Shown here piece after piece: positions 17,289-27,941 of a DNA stretch of 64,000 nucleotides. This stretch comes from Bacteroidales bacterium (GTDB lineage: Bacteria; Bacteroidota; Bacteroidia; Bacteroidales; JAADJA01). The stretch lies in the NCBI GenBank assembly GCA_020052415.1, contig JAGVPB010000037.1, positions 1 to 64,000 on the forward strand, written 5' to 3'. Below the pieces are notes generated by a model. That model was given only the letters and a program-made list of their open reading frames with translations, did no database searches and was not told where the DNA came from. Within the stretch, counting starts at the first letter, position 1. Each line of letters begins with the position of its first letter. Both the position numbers and the translations under genes were made by a program.

Positions 17289-18779
17289 ATGAAGAAAAAG
17301 TGTTTCAGTAATTTTTTGAATATACAGATTTTAATTATTCTTATTGGAAGTGCGGTAGTGGCACAATCGCAGGAAAATGTAGTCCGGCTTACACTGCAGG
17401 ATGCCATTGAAATTGCTAAAAAGCAATCGCCGGATGCTCTGATGGCAAAGCACAAATTCAGGGCAAGTTACTGGCAATACCGTTCGTACCAGGCAAAATA
17501 CCTTCCGTCGCTTACTTTGAACGGTAGCCTTCCAAGTTTCGATAAATCAATCAACCGGATAAGGCTCGAAGAAGGCAGTATTTTTTCTCAAAGCAATGAA
17601 AACAGCCTGAGTGCGGGTTTATCAATCATACAGCAAATCGGATTAACCGGTGGAAATATTTCCATAAATTCAAGCTTTGAAAGACTCGACAATTTTATCC
17701 TGGATTCAACTTCCTACAATGCTACTTTATTAAATATTGCTTTCAGACAACCATTGTTTACTTTTAATACCTTCCGATGGGAAAGAAAACTGGAACCGAT
17801 GCTTTATGAGGAGTCCAGAAAATCCTATATCGAGGATATGGAGCAGATTTCACTTACCGCAACAAATCTATTTTTTAACCTTTTACTTGCTCAGATTCAG
17901 GAGCAAATTGTCCGGATCAATGAAGCCAATTATGATACTTTATATAAAATTGCCGAGGGACGTTTTAACCTTGGAAAAATTGCGGAAAATGATCTTCTTC
18001 AACTTGAATTGCAATACCTGCGGGCAAGCTCTGCTGTAAAAGACGCTGAACTTGACCTGGAAAATCAGCGCTTCCGATTCAAATCCTTTCTCCGAATTCA
18101 GGAAGAAAGCGAAATTGAACTGATCATACCCACACTGATTAACCCTTTTATGGTTGATGCTTCCCGTGCGATTATGGAAGCACGGGCCAACAGTTCTGTT
18201 GCGCTTGCTTTTACCCGTCGCTTAATGGAAGCTGAGAGTACTGTTGCACAGGCAAAGTACAATGGACGGTTCGACGCTGAATTATTTGCTTTATATGGAC
18301 TTTCGAATAATGACGAATATATCCGGTACCTGAACGATAATCCCTCCGACCAGCAGCATTTTGAACTTGGAATTTCCCTTCCGATCCTTGATTGGGGCGT
18401 GGCCCGGGGAAAAATAAAAATGGCCGAGTCGAACCAGGAAATTGTCAGAACAACCATAGAGCAGGAGCAGATTGATTTTAACCAGGAAATATTTCTGAAA
18501 GTTTCGAGGTTCAATATGCAGTATAACCAGGTGCTTATTTCAGCAAAAGCTGATACCGTTGCACAAAAGGGATACGAAATCACCAAAGCAAGATACCTTA
18601 TTGGAAAAATAAGCATTACCGACCTGAACATTGCTCAAACGGAATCCGATAACTCCAAGAGTAATTTTATAAATTCACTGGGAACCTACTGGCGAAACTA
18701 TTATGACCTACGCCGTATGACACTATATGATTGGGAAAGAAACGAGCCCATTATGGTGGATTATAAGGACTTGCTCTGA
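17289..18779 (+). CDS. TolC-family outer membrane protein
   Basis: LTLQDAIEIAKKQSPDALMAKHKF...; position after adaptor and permease. Confidence 0.88.
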   Translation: MKKKCFSNFLNIQILIILIGSAVVAQSQENVVRLTLQDAIEIAKKQSPDALMAKHKFRASYWQYRSYQAKYLPSLTLNGSLPSFDKSINRIRLEEGSIFSQSNENSLSAGLSIIQQIGLTGGNISINSSFERLDNFILDSTSYNATLLNIAFRQPLFTFNTFRWERKLEPMLYEESRKSYIEDMEQISLTATNLFFNLLLAQIQEQIVRINEANYDTLYKIAEGRFNLGKIAENDLLQLELQYLRASSAVKDAELDLENQRFRFKSFLRIQEESEIELIIPTLINPFMVDASRAIMEARANSSVALAFTRRLMEAESTVAQAKYNGRFDAELFALYGLSNNDEYIRYLNDNPSDQQHFELGISLPILDWGVARGKIKMAESNQEIVRTTIEQEQIDFNQEIFLKVSRFNMQYNQVLISAKADTVAQKGYEITKARYLIGKISITDLNIAQTESDNSKSNFINSLGTYWRNYYDLRRMTLYDWERNEPIMVDYKDLL

Positions 18780-18855
18780 TAACTGAGAGGATGTTCCAGG
18801 TTGCCCCGCAGAGCTGGATATTCGCTTCGCTGCGACTGGTTGCTGGTTGCTTGAT

Positions 18856-19065
18856 TCTGGGTTCTGAGTTCTCAGTTCACGGTTCTGTTTCCCATTGCCG
18901 ACTGCCGACTTCCTTTTATCTTATTGCTGGTAGCTTGTTACTTGTTCTCACTTCTCAGTTCTCAGTTACGTGTCTGTTACGGACTTCTAATTTCTAATAT
19001 TTAAGTACTCAATACTCATGCCCACACATCTAAATACTAATTACTAAATACTAATTTCTAAATTC
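18856..19065. repeat. Degenerate heptamer-period region (gttctca/ctaaata units)
   Basis: gttctgagttctcagttc..., cttctcagttctcagttac, taaatactaattactaaatactaa. Confidence 0.6.
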
Positions 19066-19103
19066 AAATATTCCTATTTTTACAGGCTTAAATTTTATTA
19101 ACT

Positions 19104-20240
19104 GTGCCGGACTGGAAAGTACAGATCAAAAACTATTTCGTTTTTAGCAAGACAGAAAGCCGGGGTATTTTTATCCTGCTTTCGATACTTTTCCTGCTTA
19201 TAATAATAAATTTCTTGCTACCATGGCTTATTACATCCGACAATATTGACTTTTCGGAATTTGAAAAAGAGATTGAACAGCTAAAGGAAGGGAAGTCAAG
19301 TAATGTGGTTGCCATTGATAAAGAATCAGCTAAGCTTGATGAGAATATTAATTATCCGGAAAGGTTAAAACCCTTCATGTTTGATCCGAATGGATTGCCA
19401 TCGGAAGATTGGAAAAAATTAGGTCTTGAAGACTGGCAGATTAAGGTAATCAAAAATTATGAAGCCAAAGGGGGTGTTTTTCGTGATAAGGATGATCTTG
19501 CCGGGATATACAGCATCAGTGAAGAGGAATTCAGAATTTTGGAACCTTTTATTTCAATTAAAGGAAATTGGAATGAACCGGGTGAAAAAATCGATACACC
19601 ATTGGAAATAAAACCTTCTGAATTTGATCCCAATACTCTGGGAAGAGAAAAATGGCTTGAAATGGGTTTGAAGGAAAATGTCGTAACTGCGATATTGAAT
19701 TACCGTGAAAAAGGAGGTAAATTCAATGTAAAGCAGGACCTGAAAAAAATCTATACGTTGTCCGAAAAAGAATACCTGGCACTTGAACCATTCATTATGA
19801 TTGCTGAGGTTGCACCTCCTGATGTCAAGGTTATTGAAAAAATTATCGTCGGATTAAATGATGCAGATACATTGGATCTGCAACAACTTACCGGAATTGG
19901 TCCTTCTTTCGCCAAAAGGATAGTGAAGTACCGCGATCTCCTGGGCGGTTTTTATGCGAAGGAGCAATTGATGGAGGTTTATGGCATGGATAGTATCAAA
20001 TATGTTGCAATTAAGGATTATGTTACGGTTGATCCGTCTTTGGTCAGGAAAATGAACATCAACACCATTTCAATTAAAGAAATGATAAAGCATCCCTACT
20101 TTGAATTTTATATTGCAAAATCAATTTTAAACTATCGTAACGAAATTGGAAAATATATAGATATCGCACAAATAAAGGAAGCAAAGCTTATTTATGATCA
20201 GCTTTTCACGAAAATAGAACCTTATCTAACAATAAAATAG
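19104..20240 (+). CDS. Helix-hairpin-helix (ComEA-like) domain protein
   Basis: Repeated HhH motifs, e.g. DLQQLTGIGPSFAKRIVKYRDLLGGFYAKEQLMEVYGMD; N-terminal TM. Start codon (GTG/ATG) uncertain. Confidence 0.85.
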   Translation: MPDWKVQIKNYFVFSKTESRGIFILLSILFLLIIINFLLPWLITSDNIDFSEFEKEIEQLKEGKSSNVVAIDKESAKLDENINYPERLKPFMFDPNGLPSEDWKKLGLEDWQIKVIKNYEAKGGVFRDKDDLAGIYSISEEEFRILEPFISIKGNWNEPGEKIDTPLEIKPSEFDPNTLGREKWLEMGLKENVVTAILNYREKGGKFNVKQDLKKIYTLSEKEYLALEPFIMIAEVAPPDVKVIEKIIVGLNDADTLDLQQLTGIGPSFAKRIVKYRDLLGGFYAKEQLMEVYGMDSIKYVAIKDYVTVDPSLVRKMNINTISIKEMIKHPYFEFYIAKSILNYRNEIGKYIDIAQIKEAKLIYDQLFTKIEPYLTIK

Positions 20241-20250
20241 CAATAAGTAA

Positions 20251-21621
20251 ATGGAGTTTATGACATTCCAACATAAAATCATTCGGTTATTTTTCTTAAC
20301 TATTACAGTTTTTTTAATATCCTGCAATTCGTTTTGCCAGGATGATAATATTGACGGATCTCTGATTTTTCAGCAAACACTGAAGACAGCTGACAGCCTC
20401 AACAGGCTTTGCTCAGAAACCTGGGATAGCGACAGAAAACTGGCCCTGTATTATGCTGAACAGGCTCTTGAAATATCCGAAAGATCGAATTATGACATAG
20501 GTAAAGGCATTGCATTGAAGAACATAGGCAACATCAATCTCTTTACTGGAAAATATGATGAAGCCATTGTCTTTTATGAAAAAGCCATTGAGATTTTTCA
20601 AAAAACCAGGCATGAAAAAGGCATCGCAGGTTGCAATAATAACATAGGAATGGTGCTCGAACGTAAGGGCGAATATGAGATGGCACTTCAATTTTATGAA
20701 AAATCTCTCGACTATGAAATTAATGTTCATAACACAGATGGTGCGGCAGTCACTTATGAAAATATGGGCAATGTCTATTTTTATCTGGGTAACTACAGCC
20801 AATGCCTGGATTATTTTAACAAGGCTGCAGCCTATTTTGATAAAGCTGAAAATACAGAGGGAAGGATAAAATTGTTGATAAATCTTGGTGCTGTTTATGA
20901 AGCAATGAATATGCTTGACAAAGCAATTTCAAATAATGAGAATGCCCTGACAGGGTCACGAAAAGCGGGGAATAAATACCTTGAGGCATCAGCGCTGCAT
21001 AATTTGGGATCGAATTATTTTGAAACCGGTGATTTAAATAAATCACTGAATTACTTTCAAAAAACATTAGTGGTCAAAGATGAACTTGAAGATAAAAAAG
21101 GCATAGCGGCGGCATTGAAAATGATAGGAAGAATTTATAATGAGAGAGAAAATTACGATCTGGCAATTGATTACTATTTTCAGGCGCTTAAAATCAGCGA
21201 GGAAATGGAAGATAAAAGGGCGATTGCTGAAACCTTTACTTTAATCGGTGAAAACCTTGAAAAGAAAGGACAACACAAGCAGGCAATAGAATTTTTCAGG
21301 CAGAGCCTTGATCTGGCGGCAGAGATAAACGCCAGAGCCGAAAAGTTAAACAATTACCAGCAATTTGTTCTCGCCTTTACCTCACTGAAAGAAATTGACA
21401 GCGCATCAAAATACCTCAACCTTTACAAAACTTTGAATGATTCCCTTACAGCCGGATTTATATCTGAATCTAAATCTGTTATGAACGTTAATAAATCAGA
21501 AATTGAAAAACAGCAGGATAAAATAATTTTATACAGAGGAGCACTATTCTTTTCCGGTTTGATAATCCTGCTTTTGATCGCATTCATGGTCTTTAGAACG
21601 AAGAAACATACCCGGATTTAA
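20251..21621 (+). CDS. Tetratricopeptide repeat protein with C-terminal TM
   Basis: TPR repeats (GIALKNIGNINLFTGKYDEAIVFYEKAIEIF...). Confidence 0.85.
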   Translation: MEFMTFQHKIIRLFFLTITVFLISCNSFCQDDNIDGSLIFQQTLKTADSLNRLCSETWDSDRKLALYYAEQALEISERSNYDIGKGIALKNIGNINLFTGKYDEAIVFYEKAIEIFQKTRHEKGIAGCNNNIGMVLERKGEYEMALQFYEKSLDYEINVHNTDGAAVTYENMGNVYFYLGNYSQCLDYFNKAAAYFDKAENTEGRIKLLINLGAVYEAMNMLDKAISNNENALTGSRKAGNKYLEASALHNLGSNYFETGDLNKSLNYFQKTLVVKDELEDKKGIAAALKMIGRIYNERENYDLAIDYYFQALKISEEMEDKRAIAETFTLIGENLEKKGQHKQAIEFFRQSLDLAAEINARAEKLNNYQQFVLAFTSLKEIDSASKYLNLYKTLNDSLTAGFISESKSVMNVNKSEIEKQQDKIILYRGALFFSGLIILLLIAFMVFRTKKHTRI

Positions 21622-21813
21622 AACTTGAATGCACTCCGAAAAGTGTTGCGTAACGTCATTTAGAAGGCGGAGCCTGAAGCAATCTGTTGATCTACAATGC
21701 ATACGGATTGCTTCACTACGTTCGCAATCACGAAGAATGATTTTTCGGAACAACTCAGAACACAGAACTGAGAACTGAGAATTTTTAGCTTACTTCCACA
21801 CTTCTGTTCCACA

Positions 21814-24315
21814 TCACCCGTTCCTGCGTTCTTCCGGCTTTTTCGTCCTTCTCAGATATTGATAATCGAGATAATATATGACTTTTAAGGAAAAGCTATT
21901 GGTCGCAGGAGAATGAACTGTAGCTCCAAGATTTGTGAAATAATCTCCAGCTATTTCGTTAGCCAATGTTCCGGCAATAATTGATTCATCACTTGTTTCG
22001 ATAAAGTTTTTCCAAACCACATTGATTTCACTACCCGGTGCGAAGTTCCAGCTATAAACCAGATCTATATTAAAAATGTTGACTCCCAGGTTCTCATTTT
22101 CCGAATAAAATGAATGAACAAGGCTTCCATTTTCCTGAAGGTCAAAAAACTCATTATATTTTAGAGTTATCCAGTAGTGCCGAAGTCTGAAATCAAGGGA
22201 GGATTTATTTGTAAATCGGTAATTTGCCTGCAACGAATTTTCAATGGTGATGATATCCCTTGATCCAAAAATAATTGCGCTATCGCTGTTTGAACCCCCA
22301 TAGTGCTTAACATGGCCAAAGTTATTTTTGTCATCATCGCCTGCGAATTCAAAAACAATCATCAGTTTGTCGTTAACTCTGAACCGGGGTTCAAGGCTTA
22401 ACCAGTAGTTGAATTGATCAAAGCCTTTGGAATATTTAATTCCGAAATCGGTATCAACCACAAAACGGTGCCGGTAATCGGGGGAGAATCCGGTATTAAA
22501 GTAAAAATGTGGAGGGCGTTCAAAATACCATCCTTTAACTCTGGGCTCAAAATAATCATTGTTTTCCAGGGGAGATATCATTCCATCGAACCATACCGTG
22601 AGATGATTTTTAAAGGTCGAATGGGTTTCATATTTTATAAATAATCCGACATATTTCCTTGGAAAGTATTGTTGTTCGTACGACAGACTCAATTCATTGA
22701 ACCAATCGAGTATCCTCCAGACAGGTTTGTAAATATTATAACTTAAGGTAAGATGGTCTGCAATATAGTTGTTGCGTTCAAGGTATCCCATATCGTTCTG
22801 ATCATATTTGTCGGATATTAAATCGTGTGAACCGTAACACGTAAAATTTCCACTCATTTTACCTGCAATGAGCATATATTTATAGCCGAATTCAGGATGA
22901 ACCTCATCCTTGTATTTTTGGCTCACTATTCCCTGTCCATATATAAAATAATTATTGGATTTGTCGGCCAATCTGATTTCGGAACCCGTGACATTGGCTG
23001 AGTATTCATTGGATGGCTTATAAACGTTGGTATTGAACAGGCTGACAAAGGAATTATTTTTCAATGCCTGATCAAGAACAAACATATTGAAATTGGTGAA
23101 TGGCTCTGTGAGAATTCGCCTGCTGGCACCTGTGACAGTGTCGGATACTTCTGCTTTAGTGTTCGCGGTCATACCGTTAAAAATACCCAGCGCAAGATTT
23201 TTTTTGTTTTTACCGGAAATTTTTGTGGCATTGATCAGGTTTGCTTCAGGAGGATTTTTCGTAATGACTTCGGAGGAAGCGATTTCATCAGCAACATGAT
23301 CATGGCCGGAAGGTTTAGATCCAAGTCGCCTTGTGTAAAATATATTGCCTTTATTGAATAATTCGGTACCTTCCGTAAAGAATGGCCGTTTTTCATCATA
23401 GTAAATTTCGAAAGGTGTAAGGTTATAAACTTTATCGTCGGATTGTACCTGTCCGAAATCAGGTATAAGGGTCATATCAAGGGTATAACTTTCGTTAATC
23501 CCAAATTTCAAATCAAGTCCATAGTTGTATGAGTATCCCCAGCTCTTGCTTTCAGGGTTTTTTTCAAGGTATCCGGCAACATAAGGAACAAAGGACAGTC
23601 TGAGCGGGGGGTCAATATTTTGGATACCATGAAGTTCTCCTGCCTGGTTGTTAATTCCATCTACTTCCCTATTGATGAAATTCCAGGTGGTATTCTCCTT
23701 GTATCGCATTATATTCCTGAATATCTGCAGCCCCCATACCTGCTTTTCAGTTTTCGGGAACCGAAGTGCTGACCAGGGTATTTTAAATTCTGCAATCCAT
23801 CCGCTGTCGCAGATTTTTATTTCGCTTTGCCATACTGCATCCCAGCTTCCGTCTTCTCCAAAACTTTGTCCTGACTTCATGTCAACCTGCACACCGGAAG
23901 CAGTTACAAAGAATCCGAAAGCTGCAAGATTATCATTGAAACAATCGAAGTACACTCCGAAATAATCTGCCATACTGATTTCATCTCTTTGACTTAACTC
24001 GGTGAAAATGCTGTCGGGACGGGGGTCGTATAGCATAGCACCCACATAGATTGCCATGTCGTTATAAATAAATTTCACTTCTGATTTATAGGTTGCAGGT
24101 TTTCCGTTGTAGGGAATGAACTGGTAAAAATCCGTAGCTACCGTTGCATTTTTCCAGGAGGAGTCTCCAAGAAGCGCATCAATTTCAGGCGCATCCTTTA
24201 CTCTTTCAGCAATAACTTTTTTTTTAGCCGGTTGTGCAGTAAGCTGAAATGAAATACCCGTCAGATAAACTACCAAAAGTGCAACCTGAAAAATATTTTT
24301 CTGTTTTCCTGTCAT
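21814..24315 (-). CDS. DUF5916/carbohydrate-binding family 9-like outer-membrane associated protein
   Basis: VKDAPEIDALLGDSSWKNATVATDFYQFIPYNGKPATYKSEVKFIYNDMAIYVGAMLYD; C-terminal beta-barrel-like region. Confidence 0.8.
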   Translation of the reverse strand: MTGKQKNIFQVALLVVYLTGISFQLTAQPAKKKVIAERVKDAPEIDALLGDSSWKNATVATDFYQFIPYNGKPATYKSEVKFIYNDMAIYVGAMLYDPRPDSIFTELSQRDEISMADYFGVYFDCFNDNLAAFGFFVTASGVQVDMKSGQSFGEDGSWDAVWQSEIKICDSGWIAEFKIPWSALRFPKTEKQVWGLQIFRNIMRYKENTTWNFINREVDGINNQAGELHGIQNIDPPLRLSFVPYVAGYLEKNPESKSWGYSYNYGLDLKFGINESYTLDMTLIPDFGQVQSDDKVYNLTPFEIYYDEKRPFFTEGTELFNKGNIFYTRRLGSKPSGHDHVADEIASSEVITKNPPEANLINATKISGKNKKNLALGIFNGMTANTKAEVSDTVTGASRRILTEPFTNFNMFVLDQALKNNSFVSLFNTNVYKPSNEYSANVTGSEIRLADKSNNYFIYGQGIVSQKYKDEVHPEFGYKYMLIAGKMSGNFTCYGSHDLISDKYDQNDMGYLERNNYIADHLTLSYNIYKPVWRILDWFNELSLSYEQQYFPRKYVGLFIKYETHSTFKNHLTVWFDGMISPLENNDYFEPRVKGWYFERPPHFYFNTGFSPDYRHRFVVDTDFGIKYSKGFDQFNYWLSLEPRFRVNDKLMIVFEFAGDDDKNNFGHVKHYGGSNSDSAIIFGSRDIITIENSLQANYRFTNKSSLDFRLRHYWITLKYNEFFDLQENGSLVHSFYSENENLGVNIFNIDLVYSWNFAPGSEINVVWKNFIETSDESIIAGTLANEIAGDYFTNLGATVHSPATNSFSLKVIYYLDYQYLRRTKKPEERRNG

Positions 24316-24421
24316 AAGAAATTAATTCGCCAAAATTATGATAAAGATTCGTTGATTCAGGGTGCTTCGAAACAAAGCAATTAAAATTCAGGTCGAAAAG
24401 GGCTGGAAAATATGTTCCGGG

Positions 24422-24946
24422 TCATTTGATGAAGGACTTTGTAATGTTTAAATCAATATATAACCGGTAGTTTTCATCATCAAAACAAACAAAAAATATT
24501 TTTTTAATTTCATTTCCTGTTTTAATGAACGAATTTATTTCCGATAATGCAATATTCGCGGCAAGGTCCTTTGGAAAGCCATAAATTCCGGTGCTGATAT
24601 TGGGAAATGCAATTGTTTTCAGATGGTAGTCTGAAGCAAGGTTAAGGCTGTTTCTATAACAGTTTTTCAGCAGCTTCTCCTCATTATTTGATCCACCACT
24701 CCAAACAGGTCCGACGGTATGAATTATATATTTTGCTGGCAGGTTGTACCCTTTGGTAATTTTTGCTTCGCCGGTCCCGCATCCATTAAGTGCACGGCAT
24801 TCTTCCAGCAATAGCGGACCTGCTGCCCGATGAATAGCTCCGTCAACACCTCCGCCACCCAAAAGGCTCCTGTTTGCAGCATTAACTATCGCATCTACCT
24901 TAAGTTTTGTTATATCACCCCGGATGATCTCAATTTCAGAACTCAT
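24422..24946 (-). CDS. Macro domain protein (O-acetyl-ADP-ribose deacetylase type)
   Basis: [46 protein letters not shown]. Confidence 0.92.
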   Translation of the reverse strand: MSSEIEIIRGDITKLKVDAIVNAANRSLLGGGGVDGAIHRAAGPLLLEECRALNGCGTGEAKITKGYNLPAKYIIHTVGPVWSGGSNNEEKLLKNCYRNSLNLASDYHLKTIAFPNISTGIYGFPKDLAANIALSEINSFIKTGNEIKKIFFVCFDDENYRLYIDLNITKSFIK

Positions 24947-24948
24947 AT

Positions 24949-26337
24949 TTATTCCGATTTTTTTACTATCAATTGTGAAGTTTGATATCCGGTCACCTTA
25001 ATGGGTATTCCTTTTTCAATATATCCGGTTTCTGCAGTTGCATCATAAATGTCCTCACCGATCATAACCTTTCCTGCCGGCCTGAGCATGGTATAGGCCA
25101 TGCCGGTTTTACCAACCATGCTTTTATAAACATTGTCGGAAGATGAAAAACCTTCATCTGAATTTTGAACCGAATCTAATGCAAAGTGGCCAAAGGTGGA
25201 AGATGTAAGTAGTTTTCTTCCAAAATAAAATGAAAGCATAATGGAAGTAAAGGCAGCAATAATAACGATAAAAAAAGACCTGATTAAACCGGTGAGTTCC
25301 ACTTTACCGAAATTAAAACCATCATTCCCGGTCATGCTTAAAGTCAGTCCGGCTACTATAAGAATAATACCGGCAATGCCAGGAACACCGAATCCGGGGA
25401 CGACAAAGATTTCAATTCCGAGAAGAACGAGACCGATAATAAAAATTATAATTTCCCAGTGTTCGGCTAATCCTTCGATATATAATGGAGCAAAATATAA
25501 AAGAGCTGCAACAATTGATGCTGCAAGCGGAAATCCGATTCCGGGTGTTTGCAGTTCGAAATAAATTCCTCCGATGATGATCATGATCAGTATTCCGCTA
25601 ACCATCGGATTGATTAGAAACCTAATGATCCTGTCGGAAACAGATAAGTGCTGCTCAATTATTTTATAATTTTTAATGTTGGCGATCCTGAATACCTCAT
25701 CCACAGATTCAGCAATTCCTTCGCAAAAATTGTATTTCAAAGCTTCAGTTGATGTAAAGGTTAAAACTTTACCTGTGTCAATTATACCTTCAATATATAT
25801 AGCCGGATCAACCATTGCCTGGGCTATGTCCGGATCCCGGCCACTCGCTTCGGCTGTCGAGCGCATCATCGAGCGCATATACGACTGGTATTTGTCGGGT
25901 AAAGGTTTTCCTGTTTGATCCACTACGGTCGCGGCGCCAATGTTCGCACCCGATCTCATATAAATGCTGTCGCAGGCTATGGAGATCAATGCCCCTGCCG
26001 ATGCAGCATTGTTATCAATAAAAACCCAAACCGGAATACTTGAATTTAAAATAGCCGTTCGGATGGAATCGGCTGCATCGAGCAAGCCGCCATAAGTATT
26101 CATGTGAATCAATATCAAATCGGTATTTAATTCCTTTGCTTCCGTAAATGCCTTTTTTGTCTTATGCCATACAGGAGGGGCAATCTCCTCCTTGATTTCG
26201 AATTTATAAACCATGAAAAGGCTATCCTGGCCTGCAGTTATTTTACCGATAAAAAATTGTAAAAAAACGAGCAGAAAAATTAATTTATAATTAAAACACA
26301 TTTTAACATTAAATTTTATAAACCATAAATAAGTCAA
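24949..26337 (-). CDS. NfeD-family membrane-bound ClpP-class serine protease
   Basis: [38 protein letters not shown]...; C-terminal NfeD region. Confidence 0.85.
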   Translation of the reverse strand: MTYLWFIKFNVKMCFNYKLIFLLVFLQFFIGKITAGQDSLFMVYKFEIKEEIAPPVWHKTKKAFTEAKELNTDLILIHMNTYGGLLDAADSIRTAILNSSIPVWVFIDNNAASAGALISIACDSIYMRSGANIGAATVVDQTGKPLPDKYQSYMRSMMRSTAEASGRDPDIAQAMVDPAIYIEGIIDTGKVLTFTSTEALKYNFCEGIAESVDEVFRIANIKNYKIIEQHLSVSDRIIRFLINPMVSGILIMIIIGGIYFELQTPGIGFPLAASIVAALLYFAPLYIEGLAEHWEIIIFIIGLVLLGIEIFVVPGFGVPGIAGIILIVAGLTLSMTGNDGFNFGKVELTGLIRSFFIVIIAAFTSIMLSFYFGRKLLTSSTFGHFALDSVQNSDEGFSSSDNVYKSMVGKTGMAYTMLRPAGKVMIGEDIYDATAETGYIEKGIPIKVTGYQTSQLIVKKSE

Positions 26338-26705
26338 GAATTTTTCGCGTCATTGTGCTTCGACCTGTAAAGTTTTTTCCATGCCCTTTGTCTCCAGTAA
26401 TGCCTGCGCATATATTTACCCCAGTTGATATTTGTCCATAATCGTTCGTGTAAATAATAAAGCAGGATTTTAGATGTGAAATCAAAAATAGTTACCACGG
26501 TTGCACCTTCCATTACTTCAGCAAGTCCTTTTTCGGAGTACTGCCTGAAAATAACAAATGCGACCAGGAATGTCGCCAGTGATCCAAAAATGCGCCACGT
26601 AATCGCTTTGGTCAGGCTTCTGCCCGGAGTATCTTTCATCATGGCAGGTTCATCTCCCTGCGAACCAACTGAGTTTCTTGCTATTTCATTCATGGAATAA
26701 TTCAA
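26334..26705 (-). CDS. DUF2061 membrane protein
   Basis: RSLTKAITWRIFGSLATFLVAFVIF. Confidence 0.8.
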   Translation of the reverse strand: MNYSMNEIARNSVGSQGDEPAMMKDTPGRSLTKAITWRIFGSLATFLVAFVIFRQYSEKGLAEVMEGATVVTIFDFTSKILLYYLHERLWTNINWGKYMRRHYWRQRAWKKLYRSKHNDAKNS

Positions 26706-26728
26706 ATAATTATTTAATAATATAAATA

Positions 26729-27529
26729 TCAGGTACTCTCAGAAAAATGTAACCTGATTGCATCAAGCAATTCCTTGTAAACACCGGCATTTGCAACGAC
26801 AACCTCTTTGCCAAAGATAAAATTATCATTACCTGAAAAATCACTGATTTTTCCTCCGGCTTCTTCCACAATGATAGCCCCTGCTGCCACGTCCCATGGA
26901 CTTAATCCATATTCATAAAAACCATCAAACCTTCCACAGGCTGTATAAGCAAGGTCAACGGCGGCTGATCCAAGACGTCTTAATCCGTGGGTATGTTCCA
27001 TCAAAAATTTAAACAATTTCAAATACTCATCGAGGCGCCCGTAATCATAATATGGAAAACCCGTAGCTAATAAACTATCCTTTAGCCAGGCCGTATCTGA
27101 AACACGGATTTTGTGTCCGTTCAGAAATGCCCCGCCCAGTTTCCAGGCATAAAAGCACTCCTGCAGGTTAATTTCATAGATCACCCCTGAAATTACTTTT
27201 TCGCGCTCCATCAATGCAATGCTGATTGAATAAAGCGGAACTTTATGAATGAAATTTGTAGTGCCATCAAGGGGATCAATAATCCAGTTGTAGATATCCT
27301 TTTTTTGAAGTCCGGAATTTTCCTCGGCAATAAACCCGGCTTCGGGTAATATTTTACTCAATTCACCAACCAGTCTCTTTTCTGAATTTTTATCCACATA
27401 AGTGACAAAATTGTTCAACCCTTTGATCTCAATATCGGATAGGTCTATCTTTTTAACTTCTGCCCTTAAAAAATTCCCCACCACCCTGGCAACATTAGTC
27501 ACCTGCTTCGTTATCAGTTCAAGATTCAT
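26729..27529 (-). CDS. Inositol monophosphatase family protein
   Basis: WIIDPLDGTTNFIHKVPLYSISIALM; GLSPWDVAAGAIIVEEAGG. Confidence 0.92.
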   Translation of the reverse strand: MNLELITKQVTNVARVVGNFLRAEVKKIDLSDIEIKGLNNFVTYVDKNSEKRLVGELSKILPEAGFIAEENSGLQKKDIYNWIIDPLDGTTNFIHKVPLYSISIALMEREKVISGVIYEINLQECFYAWKLGGAFLNGHKIRVSDTAWLKDSLLATGFPYYDYGRLDEYLKLFKFLMEHTHGLRRLGSAAVDLAYTACGRFDGFYEYGLSPWDVAAGAIIVEEAGGKISDFSGNDNFIFGKEVVVANAGVYKELLDAIRLHFSEST

Positions 27530-27941
27530 AAAAAAGGTATGTAATTCATACTAATCCAGCGACCACAAATTAAGAATTTCTATGTAGTAATTGGATATGC
27601 AAATATACATAACTTATTCAAAGTTGGTACGGCAAATCAATTAACGGATATTCATGCCAAATGATATGATTAAACCATCATGAATTCATTTATAAAGCAA
27701 ATGTGATTTATTAAAAAGAAGGTTATGATTGAAGAAATATTAATTAATTCAATTCGTGATTGAATTCTCACTTTTCGTTTTAATTTGGGCACTTTCTAAA
27801 ATAATTTTGCCAAATCAATAATTACATATATATTTGTTTTTTGTGGTTGGATTCCAAATTTTTTATTTAGGATATGATTACTCTGTAAATTTCCTTATCC
27901 CTGAACAATTTTATTCAGTATTTGTAAAATTTTTATAAAGA

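Noticed and set aside
18791-18997. 68-aa ORF
   Set aside because: Lies in low-complexity heptamer-like sequence; no family resemblance.
24422-24946. Macro-domain gene as part of the TIR system
   Set aside because: It is about 18 kb away, on the other strand, next to nfeD; no evidence of linkage to the TIR cassette.
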